A DNA stretch of 64,000 bases from contig NZ_AP018316.1 of the NCBI RefSeq assembly GCF_002368115.1, positions 3,780,651 through 3,844,650 on the forward strand. Reading direction: 5' to 3'. This DNA comes from Dolichospermum compactum NIES-806. GTDB lineage: Bacteria; Cyanobacteriota; Cyanobacteriia; Cyanobacteriales; Nostocaceae. The notes under the pieces were generated by a model, which saw only the letters and a program-made list of their open reading frames with translations, did not search any database and had not been told where the DNA came from. Shown one piece after another: positions 8,079 through 17,355 of the stretch (position 1 is its first letter; each line of letters opens with the position of its first letter). Both the position numbers and the translations under genes were made by a program.

Positions 8079-10175
8079 TTACGCTAAACCCACAAATGTA
8101 ATCATCATATCTATTAATTTAATCGCAATAAATGGAGCAATCACCCCACCTAAGCCATAAATTAAAATATTTCGTTGCAGAAGTTGATTAGCGGTTAAAG
8201 GTCGAAACTGAATACCTTTTAATGCTAAAGGAATCAAAGCCGGAATAATTAAAGCATTGTAAATCAACGCCGAAAGAATAGCCGAATTAACGCTACTCAA
8301 CTTCATAATATTCAAACTTCCTAAATTAGCAGCGGTGAAAAGTACGGGAATAATCGCAAAATATTTAGCAATATCATTAGCGATAGAAAACGTCGTCAAC
8401 GCTCCACGAGTAATTAACAATTGCTTGCCGATACTAACGATATCAATTAATTTGGTGGGATCAGAATCTAAATCCACCATATTAGCCGCTTCCTTAGCTG
8501 CTTGCGTTCCCGTATTCATTGCCAGACCTACATTAGCTTGTGCCAAAGCGGGAGCATCATTAGTTCCATCCCCTGTCATCGCTACAATTTTACCCTCAGC
8601 CTGTTCCCGTTGAATTACACTGATTTTATCTTCTGGTGTCGCTTCAGCAATAAATTCATCTACTCCAGCTTCTTGGGCAATCACAGAAGCAGTAATTCGG
8701 TTATCTCCCGTCAGCATGATAGTCCGTACTCCCATCCGTCGGAGTTGGTCAAATCGTTCGCGGATACCAGGTTTCACAATATCTTTGAGATAGATAACAC
8801 CATAAATTTTGTTATCCAGACATACTGCTAAAGGTGTACCCCCTTGACGAGAAACTTGTTCATAAGCAACATCTAATTCTGGGGTATTCTGTCCATGACG
8901 GGAGAGAACAAAGCCTTTAATTGCTTCTACTGAGCCTTTCCGTACTTCCATACCCCCAGGTAAATTAGTACCACTCATGCGGGTTTTTGCCGAAAATTCT
9001 ATCCCCTGTGCTTGTTTGTGGTTTAAATCAAAATTTGCCCCTAACTTTTCTGCCAGTCGGACAATAGATTTACCTTCTGGAGTATCGTCAAAAATACTAG
9101 CCGCCAAAGCCACGTTAGCAATTTCTGTAATTGAATGACCATTGATGGGGATAAACTCTTCTGCTAAACGGTTGCCAAGGGTGATTGTTCCAGTTTTATC
9201 AAGCACCAGAGTATTAATATCGCCACAGGCTTCTATTGCCCTACCAGAGGTGGCAATGACGTTAAATTGTGCCACTCTATCCATACCCGCAATACCAATG
9301 GTACTCAGTAAACCGCCAATAGTTGTGGGGATAAGGGCTACCAAAAGAGCAATGAGAACAGGAATGCTCACAGGACTATTCACATAGTAGGCAAAGGCGG
9401 GCAGGGTGGCTACTACGAATAAAAATACTAAACTCAGAACTGCTAATAATACTGTTAAGGCAATTTCATTAGGGGTTTTAGTCCGTTCTGCTCCTTCGAC
9501 CAGAGCAATCATCCGGTCAATAAAGCCTTTGCCTGGTTCAGCAGTAACACGAATAATCAGTTCATCAGAAATTATGCGTGTACCACCTGTAACTGAACTG
9601 GCAACGTCTGAACCTGATTCTTTGAGGACTGGGGCAGATTCACCTGTAATTGCTGATTCATCTACAGAAGCAACACCCATGATGACTTCACCATCTGCGG
9701 GTATCACATCGCCTGAGACTACATATATAGTGTCTCCCTGTTTTAAGCTGTTGGCAGGAACTTCTGTAATTGTGCCGTCAACGGTGATAGTTTTGGCAAT
9801 GGTGGCTGATTGGGTGGAACGTAAGGTATCGGCTTGGGCTTTACCTCGTCCCTCGGCTACGGCTTCGGCAAAGTTGCTAAATAGAACTGTGAATAATAAA
9901 ATTCCCGTTAATAGTCCGTTAAACAGATGGGGATTTTTTTGATTTATTGGACCGAACAATTCGGGGTAAATGGTGACTGAGAAAGTGATAATTGTTCCCA
10001 TCCATACTAAAAACATGACTGGATTTTTGATGGCATACTGGGGATACAGTTTAATGAAAGCATCTCCTATTGCCCGGAAATACATTCCTTTGTTAGATAC
10101 TCGCGTTTTTCTGTGTTTCTTACGGCGATAAGGAGGACGGGGAGCTTTAGAATTAGAGGTGGTTGCTGAGTTCAT
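8079..10175 (-). CDS. kdpB: Potassium-transporting P-type ATPase, catalytic subunit
   Basis: 698 residues, full length. The phosphorylation motif DKTGTIT lies near residue 325; TGES (actuator), TGDNRITA and MTGDGTNDAPALAQA (P domain and hinge) are all present. The N-terminus is Lys/Arg-rich with an RRKKHRKTR patch. KdpB hydrolyses ATP to drive K+ passage through KdpA. It is the middle gene of a minus-strand kdpA-kdpB-kdpC operon, 109 bp after kdpA. Confidence 0.98.
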   Translation of the reverse strand: MNSATTSNSKAPRPPYRRKKHRKTRVSNKGMYFRAIGDAFIKLYPQYAIKNPVMFLVWMGTIITFSVTIYPELFGPINQKNPHLFNGLLTGILLFTVLFSNFAEAVAEGRGKAQADTLRSTQSATIAKTITVDGTITEVPANSLKQGDTIYVVSGDVIPADGEVIMGVASVDESAITGESAPVLKESGSDVASSVTGGTRIISDELIIRVTAEPGKGFIDRMIALVEGAERTKTPNEIALTVLLAVLSLVFLFVVATLPAFAYYVNSPVSIPVLIALLVALIPTTIGGLLSTIGIAGMDRVAQFNVIATSGRAIEACGDINTLVLDKTGTITLGNRLAEEFIPINGHSITEIANVALAASIFDDTPEGKSIVRLAEKLGANFDLNHKQAQGIEFSAKTRMSGTNLPGGMEVRKGSVEAIKGFVLSRHGQNTPELDVAYEQVSRQGGTPLAVCLDNKIYGVIYLKDIVKPGIRERFDQLRRMGVRTIMLTGDNRITASVIAQEAGVDEFIAEATPEDKISVIQREQAEGKIVAMTGDGTNDAPALAQANVGLAMNTGTQAAKEAANMVDLDSDPTKLIDIVSIGKQLLITRGALTTFSIANDIAKYFAIIPVLFTAANLGSLNIMKLSSVNSAILSALIYNALIIPALIPLALKGIQFRPLTANQLLQRNILIYGLGGVIAPFIAIKLIDMMITFVGLA

Positions 10176-10284
10176 ATATAAGTAATTTTTTAGGAGTCAG
10201 GAGTTAGGAGTTAGAAGAAAGAAGGAAGAAGACAGAAAGAAGGAAATTATCTTCATCTTTGTTATCTCTATTCCCTCATTTTTG

Positions 10285-11970
10285 CTAACTACCAGAGGCG
10301 AGTTTAAAGCCTTCGGCGATTGGGCCTAGAGCTAGAACAGGGAAGAATGTGAGGATGCCTAAAATTAGGGTGACACCAGCAGTAATGCCAGTAAATAGCA
10401 GAGAATCTGTTTTCAAAGTTCCCCGACTTGCTGGACTGGCTTGTTTTTTAGACATACTATCAGCTAAGAGAAGTAGGGCAATAATGGGTATATAACGTCC
10501 TAGGAAAATACTGACAGTTGTACTTAAGTTCCACCATAATGTGCTGTCATTTAATCCTTCTAAGCCAGAACCGTTATTGGCTGAGGCTGAGGCGTATTCA
10601 TAAACTACTTGGGAAATTCCATGAAAACTTGGGTTACTAATTCCCGACAAGGATATAGGATAAGCTAAAGCTATGGAACTGGGAATTAAAATCATCATGG
10701 GGTGAATTAATAGCACTACACTAGCTAGAATAATTTCCCATTTTTCAATTTTGCGCCCAAAAATTTCTGGTGTGCGCCCTACCATTAAACCGGTGATAAA
10801 AACGGTGAGCATCAGATAAATGAAGAGATAAGCTGTTCCTATGCCTTGTCCTCCCCAAATTATTTGTAAAAATAGGTTGAATAAGGTAGAAAATGTGCCA
10901 CTGGGCATGAGGGAATCGTGCATTCCGTTAACAGCACCGCACATAGTGGCTGTGGTTGTAACTGCCCATAATGCGGTTTGCGCCCAATCAAATCTGACTT
11001 CTTTGCCTTCTAAGTTGGGTAATTCTAAGCGCAAGGCATTGTTAATGAGCGGATTTCCTTGTAATTCTCCTGTGGCTGTAACGCCAATAAGAACGACAAA
11101 GATGATAAACACCATTGAAAATAATAGCCAGGCTTGTTTGAGGTTATTGGCAAATACTCCGTAGGTGTAAATTAGGGAGGTGGGGATAGCCAACATGGCG
11201 ATGATTTCTATTAGGTTAGAAGCGCCATTGGGATTTTCAAAAGGATGAGCGGAATTAGCGGTAAAAAAGCCGCCACCATTTTCTCCTAACATTTTGATCA
11301 TTTCCCAGGATGCTACTGGACCTCTGGCTATGTACTGGATTCTCCCTTCTAAGGTTTCTACTAATATGGTTTGGGCTAGGGTTTGAGGTACTCCGGCGAT
11401 GATGAGAGCGATCGCCCCCACAATAGATAAAGGTAATAATATCCTAGTGATAGCCTGGGTAAAATCTACATAAAAATTCCCCAATTTTCTCCCTGTTAAC
11501 CCCCGAATAAAGGCAATTCCCACTACTAAACCACTAGCTGCTGAGGTAAACATTAAAAAACCTAAAGCTGATGTTTGGCTAAAATAACTAAAGGTATTTT
11601 CTGTGGTGTAGTGTTGTTGGTCGGTATTGGTCAGGAAGGAAATTGTGGTATGTAGTAATAAATCCCATCTCATCCTCCCCAGTCCGTTGGGATTCCAGGG
11701 GAGAAATTTCTGATAATAAAGCAGCGCATAAACTCCCACACCCATGACTAAGTTACTGCATAGTAAGGCGCGGATATACTGCCAACCCGTCATATCATTT
11801 TTTTTACCCACACCTCCTAAAATATAAATTATTGCCTCTAGGGGCTTCATTACAGGATCAAGGATTGTCCTTTCTCCCAAAAAAACACGAGCTATGTATT
11901 TCCCTAGTATAGGCGTAATGAATACGACAATACACAGCGTTAAAGCAATTTGTAAAAAACCTTGACTCAT
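10285..11970 (-). CDS. kdpA: Potassium-transporting ATPase, K+-binding subunit
   Basis: 561 residues, the usual KdpA length, with about ten hydrophobic segments. Filter-like loops include FLTNTDQQHYTTENTFSYFS, GENGGGFFTANSAHPFENP, GAVNGMHDSLMPSG and YASASANNGSGLEGLN, matching the four pore regions of this K+-channel-like subunit. KdpA selects and conducts K+ in the Kdp complex. It is first in the operon, and no sensor kinase gene is seen nearby in the window. Confidence 0.98.
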   Translation of the reverse strand: MSQGFLQIALTLCIVVFITPILGKYIARVFLGERTILDPVMKPLEAIIYILGGVGKKNDMTGWQYIRALLCSNLVMGVGVYALLYYQKFLPWNPNGLGRMRWDLLLHTTISFLTNTDQQHYTTENTFSYFSQTSALGFLMFTSAASGLVVGIAFIRGLTGRKLGNFYVDFTQAITRILLPLSIVGAIALIIAGVPQTLAQTILVETLEGRIQYIARGPVASWEMIKMLGENGGGFFTANSAHPFENPNGASNLIEIIAMLAIPTSLIYTYGVFANNLKQAWLLFSMVFIIFVVLIGVTATGELQGNPLINNALRLELPNLEGKEVRFDWAQTALWAVTTTATMCGAVNGMHDSLMPSGTFSTLFNLFLQIIWGGQGIGTAYLFIYLMLTVFITGLMVGRTPEIFGRKIEKWEIILASVVLLIHPMMILIPSSIALAYPISLSGISNPSFHGISQVVYEYASASANNGSGLEGLNDSTLWWNLSTTVSIFLGRYIPIIALLLLADSMSKKQASPASRGTLKTDSLLFTGITAGVTLILGILTFFPVLALGPIAEGFKLASGS

Positions 11971-11982
11971 GTAGTTTGCACT

Positions 11983-12307
11983 CTATTCAACTGAATTTCT
12001 AAGTAGGTTGGCGTTAAAAATTGTCGTTATGGTAAGGGAACAGGGAACAGGGAACAGGAAAGAGGTTTTAGTTATAGTAACGGTCAAGGTGGTTAGGACA
12101 TGAATTGTTCGTGTCAACGTACCGTAGGTATTCATGAAACTCCGTTCACAACAGGTTTTTACTCCTGACTCAGTGACTCCTGCCATAACACTCAACAATA
12201 ATGCCTAAATTACTAATAAATTGAATTTTTAGTGATTGGATGATTTTTCATACTACCTAAATCAATATAGTAGAGAATTAAATATTAACCCAGCGACTTG
12301 ATAAACT
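11983..12307. repeat. Intergenic repeats upstream of kdpA
   Basis: Holds a 32-bp repeat (12001-12032, core GGTTGGCGTTAAAAATTGTC) also found at 16166-16197 and, diverged and inverted, at 21325-21357. It is followed by tandem GGGAACA heptamers (about 12035-12058). The minus-strand frame over this stretch is repeat translation. The region must also carry the divergent promoters of kdpA and the DUF1995 gene, but no clear boxes were identified. Confidence 0.6.
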
Positions 12308-13042
12308 ATGGCTGAACTACCAAAAACCTTAGAAGATGCGATCGCTCAATCTTGTGAAGCGGTAAAATCAGCTTTAGCTGATGGTATAACTCGGATTCAG
12401 GTTGAGTTATTATTTCCCGAACTCAAATTTATGACGGTTGCAGAACAATTTCTCCCCCAATTTACTGAATACGAATCTCGTCTCAAAGTCTTCTTTGCTG
12501 ATGCCGGTGCGGCTGCTTTAGCCCGTCGTGATTGGACAGATGCACAATTCAAAATTTCCGATATTGGTACTGGTAGGGCTGCATCCCTAGAAGCAAAAAT
12601 TCAGCCAGAGGATGAAATTTTCCTATTTATCGCCCCCACCTCCGTAGAAGTCCCACAATTAGAAAAGCTGTGTGAACTGATCGGCGATCGCCCTACAATC
12701 ATGTTAACACCACGACTAGAAGATTCTAGTATCGTTGGTATCGGTTATACAGCCAGAGAAACCCGTCGTCGCTTCATTAGTACCATCGAATCTTGTTACT
12801 ATATCCGTCCCGTAGATGATGAATCTGCCCTGTTCCGTTGCTACCCTGGACAATGGGAAGTATGGCAAGAAATAGAAAACGAATATCAAAAAATTGTTGA
12901 ACTCTCCAAAAAACCCTCCGGTGACGAATTAGACGCAATTCTTATGGGAGGACAAACGGCAAACACTACGGACGCTACACCCACCAAAAAACCTAGTGTG
13001 TTTAAGAGTTTGCAACGGTTTATCAAGGCTTTAAGCAATTAA
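12308..13042 (+). CDS. DUF1995-domain protein (LPA3-like)
   Basis: 244 residues. The pattern LPKTLEDAIAQSCEAVKSAL, ELLFPELKF, LKVFFADAGAAALARRDW, FLFIAPTSVEVPQLEKLCEL and CYYIRPVDDESALFRCYPG is the DUF1995 fold found in cyanobacteria and plastids. The plant homologue LPA3 helps photosystem II assembly; extending that role here is inference. The last 40 residues are polar and probably disordered before a basic tail. No signal peptide is seen. The gene is followed by a large tandem repeat. Confidence 0.85.
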   Translation: MAELPKTLEDAIAQSCEAVKSALADGITRIQVELLFPELKFMTVAEQFLPQFTEYESRLKVFFADAGAAALARRDWTDAQFKISDIGTGRAASLEAKIQPEDEIFLFIAPTSVEVPQLEKLCELIGDRPTIMLTPRLEDSSIVGIGYTARETRRRFISTIESCYYIRPVDDESALFRCYPGQWEVWQEIENEYQKIVELSKKPSGDELDAILMGGQTANTTDATPTKKPSVFKSLQRFIKALSN

Positions 13043-13080
13043 GATCACACCGTAGAGGCAAACCCCCTGTGGTTGCCCAG

Positions 13081-13700
13081 TGAATTGGGGTAGGCACGGG
13101 GGCGCTACCCGATTAATTGGGGTAGGCACGGGGGCGCCGATGAATTGGGGTAGGCACGGGGGCGCTACCCCTACATTCAATCCCAATCTTTTGTATAATT
13201 TATTGCCCAATGAATTGGGGTAGGCACGGGGGCGCCGATGAATTGGGGTAGGCACGGGGGCGCCGATGAATTGGGGTAGGCACGGGGGCGCCGAATGAAT
13301 TGGGGTAGGCACGGGGGCGCTACCCCTACATTCAATCCCAATCTTTTGTATAATTTATTTCCCAATGAATTGGGGTAGGCACGGGGGCGCTACCCCTACA
13401 TTCAATCCCAATCTTTTGTATAATTTATTTCCCAATGAATTGGGGTAGGCACGGGGGCGCTACCCCTACATTCAATCCCAATCTTTTGTATAATTTATTT
13501 CCCAATGAATTGGGGTAGGCACGGGGGCGCTACCCCTACATTCAATCCCAATCTTTTATAATTTATTGCCCAGTGAATTGGGGTAGGCACGGGGGCACTA
13601 CCCGATTAATTGGGGTAGGCACGGGGCACTACCCGATTAATTGGGGTAGGCACGGGGGCACTACCCCTACATTAAATCCCAATCTTTTATATAATTTATT
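13081..13700. repeat. 70-bp tandem repeat array before dnaN
   Basis: About 13 copies of the core GAATTGGGGTAGGCACGGGG start at 13081, 13113, 13141, 13211, 13239, 13267, 13296, 13366, 13436, 13506, 13573, 13605 and 13638. Four successive full units from 13296 are 70 bp long and nearly identical, each continuing with CTACCCCTACATTCAATCCC and an AT-rich tail. Shorter units of 28-32 bp are partial copies. Apparent reading frames on either strand are Pro/Gly-rich repeat translation, not genes. Confidence 0.95.
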
Positions 13701-13762
13701 TTGCCTGCCTATTTACCAATTACAATTACCAATTACCCATTTTCCCATTATTGAATTTAAAA

Positions 13763-14914
13763 ATGAAGTTAATCTGTTCTCAAAGCGATCTTAGTAGCAA
13801 CCTTTCTCTCGTCAGTCGTGCTGTCCCTTCCAGACCCACTCATCCTGTTCTTGCCAATATCTTATTACAAGCAGATGCAGAAACTAATCAAGTTAGTTTA
13901 ACAGCCTTTGATCTCAGTTTAGGTATCCGTACCAGCTTTAGTGCTGAGGTCTTAGAAAGTGGGACAATTGCTCTCCCTGCCAAACTGCTTGTAGATATCA
14001 CCTCTCGTCTTCCAGAAGGGGAAATTACACTGGATGATCAATCAGCAGATAATACTGGAGAAGGTATACTTGTCACTCTCAAACCTAAGAGCGGACGTTA
14101 TCAAGTCCGCGCAATGGGCGCGGAAGAATTTCCTGAATTACCTCTGATTGAAAACGCCGAAGCAATTACTCTCACCACAGCCGCACTAATTGAAGGATTG
14201 AAAGGTTCTTTGTTTGCTACCAGTTCCGATGAAACTAAGCAAGTCCTCACTGGCGTACATTTAACCCTAAAACAAGACACTTTAGAATTTGCTGCTACCG
14301 ACGGACACAGATTAGCCGTTTTGGAAACTACAAATGAGCGTCCTGTAGAGGGTAGCGAACAAGTAGAGGTAACAGTACCGGCAAGAGCATTACGAGAACT
14401 ACAACGGATGTTAGGACATAACTCCACATCAGAAGAAACTGTAGCCGTATATCTTGATCAAGGTCAAGTAGTATTTGCTTGGCAAAATCAACGCCTTACC
14501 AGCCGCACTTTAGAAGGACAATATCCCGCTTATCGGCAATTAATTCCTCGAAAATTTGAACGCCAAGTTACATTAGAAAGAAAGCAATTTATCAGCACTT
14601 TGGAACGAATTGCGGTGTTAGCAGATCAGAAAAATAATATTGTCAAAGTCAGCATTGATAATACCAATCAAGAGATTACTTTATCTTGTGAAGCGCAAGA
14701 TGTTGGTAGTGGTACAGAATCAATGCCAGCACAAATATCTGGGGAAGATATAGACATTGCTTTTAATGTTAAATATCTGATGGAAGGTTTGAAGGAATTA
14801 CCATCTTCAGAAATTCAAATGCACTTAAATCAAAGTTTAACTCCGGTAATTTTCACACCTTTGGGTGGATTGAAAATGACCTATTTAGCTATGCCTGTAC
14901 AGCTTAGAAATTAG
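13763..14914 (+). CDS. dnaN: DNA polymerase III beta subunit (sliding clamp)
   Basis: 383 residues from the ATG at 13763 (MKLICSQSDLSSNLSLVSRA); a TTG 12 bp earlier was rejected. Three clamp domains are present, with hallmarks RAVPSRPTHPVLANILL, FDLSLGIRT, LTGVHLTL, AATDGHRLAV, RALRELQRML and the C-terminal MPVQLRN, close to the M-P-x-R-x consensus for peptide binding. The ring-shaped dimer tethers DNA polymerase III to DNA. The gene stands alone behind the 70-bp repeat array, so its promoter must lie within or next to repeats. Confidence 0.98.
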   Translation: MKLICSQSDLSSNLSLVSRAVPSRPTHPVLANILLQADAETNQVSLTAFDLSLGIRTSFSAEVLESGTIALPAKLLVDITSRLPEGEITLDDQSADNTGEGILVTLKPKSGRYQVRAMGAEEFPELPLIENAEAITLTTAALIEGLKGSLFATSSDETKQVLTGVHLTLKQDTLEFAATDGHRLAVLETTNERPVEGSEQVEVTVPARALRELQRMLGHNSTSEETVAVYLDQGQVVFAWQNQRLTSRTLEGQYPAYRQLIPRKFERQVTLERKQFISTLERIAVLADQKNNIVKVSIDNTNQEITLSCEAQDVGSGTESMPAQISGEDIDIAFNVKYLMEGLKELPSSEIQMHLNQSLTPVIFTPLGGLKMTYLAMPVQLRN

Positions 14915-14944
14915 TTTTTGACCTGTCACCTGTCACACAATTTG

Positions 14945-14973
14945 GTCAGGGAATCTATTTTCTGTTCCCTGAC
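14945..14973. terminator. Bidirectional hairpin terminator
   Basis: GGTCAGGGAA pairs with TTCCCTGAC across an 11-bp T-rich loop. It lies 30 bp after dnaN and just beyond the 3' end of convergent psbV, so it could end both transcripts. Confidence 0.7.
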
Positions 14974-14999
14974 AATTTGTATGACTGAATCAGGATAGT

Positions 15000-15491
15000 T
15001 TAGTAATAAATTTTACCGCCACCCCATTTAGTGCCAACAACTTTTGGTTCTAAGAGAATGTGTCCAGCGATCGCTTTCAAATCATCTTCGGTCAGATTTC
15101 GCATGACTCGGAAAATATTTGCACTCTTCAAACTGGGGTGGATTTCCGAAATTTCTGTTGCGCCATCATAGGTAGTGGGATTTTTCATATAGTCCACTAA
15201 ACCTTCAATATTATTGCGGTTAGGTAAAGCCCCTGCTAGGGCTTCAGGTTCAAGTCCCACATTTTGGTTAGTCTTGGTAACTCCACCAGCATGACATTGA
15301 GCGCAAGCGTAATTGAATAGTCGTTTACCTTTTTTGACTTGTTTTAAGCTGAGAACAACTGTATCGCCTTTGTCATTTAATGGCACTGTACGGATAGTTT
15401 CATCCAGTTCTAAAGCTGTTGCAGTACCGACAAACATCTGTAATGTCAGCAAAATAGTAGCAACAACAACACCAATTAGTCTTTTAAACAT
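15000..15491 (-). CDS. psbV: Photosystem II cytochrome c-550
   Basis: 163 residues from the ATG at 15491; an upstream in-frame start four codons earlier is less likely. A signal peptide of about 26 residues ends in TATA before LELDETIRTV, sending the protein to the thylakoid lumen. The haem c motif CAQCH is at residues 63-67. The C-terminus ends in GGGKIYY, typical of PsbV. The protein is an extrinsic lumenal subunit that stabilises the Mn4CaO5 cluster of photosystem II and its Ca/Cl requirement. Confidence 0.98.
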   Translation of the reverse strand: MFKRLIGVVVATILLTLQMFVGTATALELDETIRTVPLNDKGDTVVLSLKQVKKGKRLFNYACAQCHAGGVTKTNQNVGLEPEALAGALPNRNNIEGLVDYMKNPTTYDGATEISEIHPSLKSANIFRVMRNLTEDDLKAIAGHILLEPKVVGTKWGGGKIYY

Positions 15492-15667
15492 ATTTCTCCT
15501 CAAAGATTTTATTGAGTCACTGTAATACCAATATCATGTTAGGAGTCCAATTTGTTGCCAAAAATACGATCCCTTAAACTCTTGTAATTTAAATTTCTAG
15601 CTAGGATAGGAGAAACAAAGCTAAAATTGTTGTTGTTTTAGCGATGCCATAAAATCTTACAGGCGTA

Positions 15668-16108
15668 CTATTTCGGCGCTTGTTTTTGCTGGGAAATGGC
15701 GAGGGTGTAGTTGAACCTGTCTTGTGACAAATCACCCACATACACTAAATATTTGCCTGGCTGCCAGTAACCGGAGAATTCTGCTTTGCCACCGCTATAA
15801 CTATCAGCAAGCATACAAAATCGCCCCCCTGGTCCGTCAATCAATAGTGTTGGCTGTCCTTGACTTTCTACCGTCAATCGTAGATAAGGCAATGGTTCTG
15901 TAACTTCAATTATTTGATTAGGTGCGGTGTTAATATTTCCACAGTTACTTTTTACACCTCCTCCAGATGTACCGTTTAATACTAATGGGTCTTTATCAAA
16001 TTTAGAGTTAATTTCTAATTGTGGGGTTTTAGCAAAGCTGGACTGATTCAGTAATAAGCCCATTGTGAGTGCTAAGGAAGCAATTGTAACTAGGCTCAAA
16101 GTTTTCAT
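15668..16108 (-). CDS. Secreted hypothetical protein
   Basis: 146 residues with a clear signal peptide (about residues 1-26, ending SSFA before KTPQLEIN). The mature part is beta-rich, with two Cys (in VKSNCGNIN and GGRFCMLAD) that could form a disulfide. The pattern LRLTVESQGQPTLLIDGPGG followed by GYWQPGKYLVYVGDL resembles cyanobacterial periplasmic proteins of unknown function. It lies upstream of psbV on the same strand with a 176-bp gap; no function is proposed. Confidence 0.75.
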   Translation of the reverse strand: MKTLSLVTIASLALTMGLLLNQSSFAKTPQLEINSKFDKDPLVLNGTSGGGVKSNCGNINTAPNQIIEVTEPLPYLRLTVESQGQPTLLIDGPGGRFCMLADSYSGGKAEFSGYWQPGKYLVYVGDLSQDRFNYTLAISQQKQAPK

Positions 16109-16309
16109 GTTATTTCTATGCTCTTAAATGTTTATATCGTTGTCAGGTGTCAGGAAGAAGAAGTTAAGTAGGTTGGCGTTAAAAATTGTCGTTATGGAAA
16201 ACTTACTTTGGGTAAGGATGTGTGTACACGGTAGCCTCTTCAAGAGGGGAATAAGAGGTTTTTTATGTGTTATTGATATATAAATGTCTTAGATCTATTA
16301 AGCAAATAA

Positions 16310-16450
16310 TCAGTAATTCTGACAGATTATTTATTTAGACGGAAACAATTAGATTGTGTTCCTACTGAACATTTTATCATTCCAGAGTGGGGAAAACAAT
16401 TGGAAGATTGCGTTAGGCTGGATGAAACTGCAAAACAGCGGATTGTCTGA
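16310..16450 (+). pseudogene. Possible gene remnant
   Basis: A 46-codon open stretch without a start ends with a protein-like tail containing HFIIPEWGKQLEDCVRLDE and stops at 16448-16450. It could be the C-terminus of a lost gene. The rest of the 16109-16478 gap holds the 32-bp repeat at 16166-16197 and nothing else recognised. Confidence 0.25.
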
Positions 16451-16478
16451 TCCGTATAAATCCTGATAAAATTTCCTG

Positions 16479-17321
16479 ATGTTCAAACTAAAGCATCTTC
16501 AAACCACTAACACAGGGTGGTCTTTGGATCAACGAGATCCAAGGTTCATCGAATCTATGATGCCTATCTTGGGCTTGTTATATAACTGTTATTTTCGAGT
16601 CCAAACCAGTGGCTGGGAAAATGTCCCAGATGGCAAAATTCTCGTTGTCGGTTCTCATAATGGTGGACTGGCTTCTCCTGATACTTCCATGATGTTATAT
16701 GATTGGTTGCGTCGCTTTAGTGTCGAAAGACAGATTTATGGTTTGATGCACCCTAAGGTTTGGGATGTGTTTCCACCGGCGGCAGAAATGGCGATGAAAG
16801 CTGGCGCAGTGAGGGCGCACCCCAAAATGGCTTACAAGGCTTTGCGGGCTGGCGCTAGTGTCTTGGTTTATCCGGGTGGTGCTGAGGATGTCTTTCGACC
16901 TCATGCGATGCGGGATAAAATTTATTTTGCCGAGCGGAGGGGGTTTATTAAGTTGGCACTGCGGGAGAATGTACCGATTGTGCCGGCGATTTCCTGGGGG
17001 TCACATGATACTCTGATTGTCTTGGCTGATATGTATGAAATCATGCAGCAATTTCATAAAATGGGGATGCCTTGGCTGCTTGGGGTTGATCCTTTGGTGT
17101 TTCCTATTTATTTGGGATTACCTTGGGGATTGGCTTTTGGACCGCTGCCTAATATTCCTTTGCCTGTGACTATCTATACGAGGGTTTGTCCGCCGATTGT
17201 GTTTGCCCGCTATGGAAAAGAGGCTGCAAGCGATCGCACTTATGTGGACGAATGCTATGAGTTAGTCAGAAGTAAAATGCAGCAGGAGTTAGATAGTTTA
17301 ATTCAACAAGCCAATCATTAA
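16479..17321 (+). CDS. Lysophospholipid acyltransferase-family protein
   Basis: 280 residues. The acyltransferase block-1 region reads VVGSHNGGLASPDTSMM, with His and Asp in an H-x(n)-D arrangement, and the later block is VLVYPGGAEDVFRP, like the FPEG motif. Next comes GFIKLALRENVPIVPAISWG. This combination matches the PlsC/DGAT-like branch (TMEM68-type) that transfers acyl chains to lipid hydroxyls at membranes. One or two hydrophobic segments (about 195-225) suggest membrane association. Substrate is unknown. It is followed by a hairpin terminator and a convergent exporter gene. Confidence 0.85.
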   Translation: MFKLKHLQTTNTGWSLDQRDPRFIESMMPILGLLYNCYFRVQTSGWENVPDGKILVVGSHNGGLASPDTSMMLYDWLRRFSVERQIYGLMHPKVWDVFPPAAEMAMKAGAVRAHPKMAYKALRAGASVLVYPGGAEDVFRPHAMRDKIYFAERRGFIKLALRENVPIVPAISWGSHDTLIVLADMYEIMQQFHKMGMPWLLGVDPLVFPIYLGLPWGLAFGPLPNIPLPVTIYTRVCPPIVFARYGKEAASDRTYVDECYELVRSKMQQELDSLIQQANH

Positions 17322-17327
17322 TATCAT

Positions 17328-17351
17328 CCTGGCGGTGCTTTTGTCGCCAGG
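17328..17351. terminator. Hairpin terminator between convergent genes
   Basis: CCTGGCG pairs exactly with CGCCAGG across a 10-bp loop. It sits between the acyltransferase gene and the end of the devA-like gene and probably serves both. Confidence 0.7.
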
Positions 17352-17355
17352 TATT

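Noticed and set aside
9406..9942. Plus-strand frame of 178 codons
   Set aside because: Antisense shadow of kdpB, which has all P-type ATPase motifs on the other strand.
11983..12198. Minus-strand frame of 71 codons upstream of kdpA, considered as kdpF or a regulator
   Set aside because: It consists of dispersed and heptamer repeats, and the peptide has no kdpF-like helix.
13031..13794. Pro- or Gly-rich reading frames on both strands before dnaN
   Set aside because: They lie in the 70-bp tandem repeat and simply translate it.
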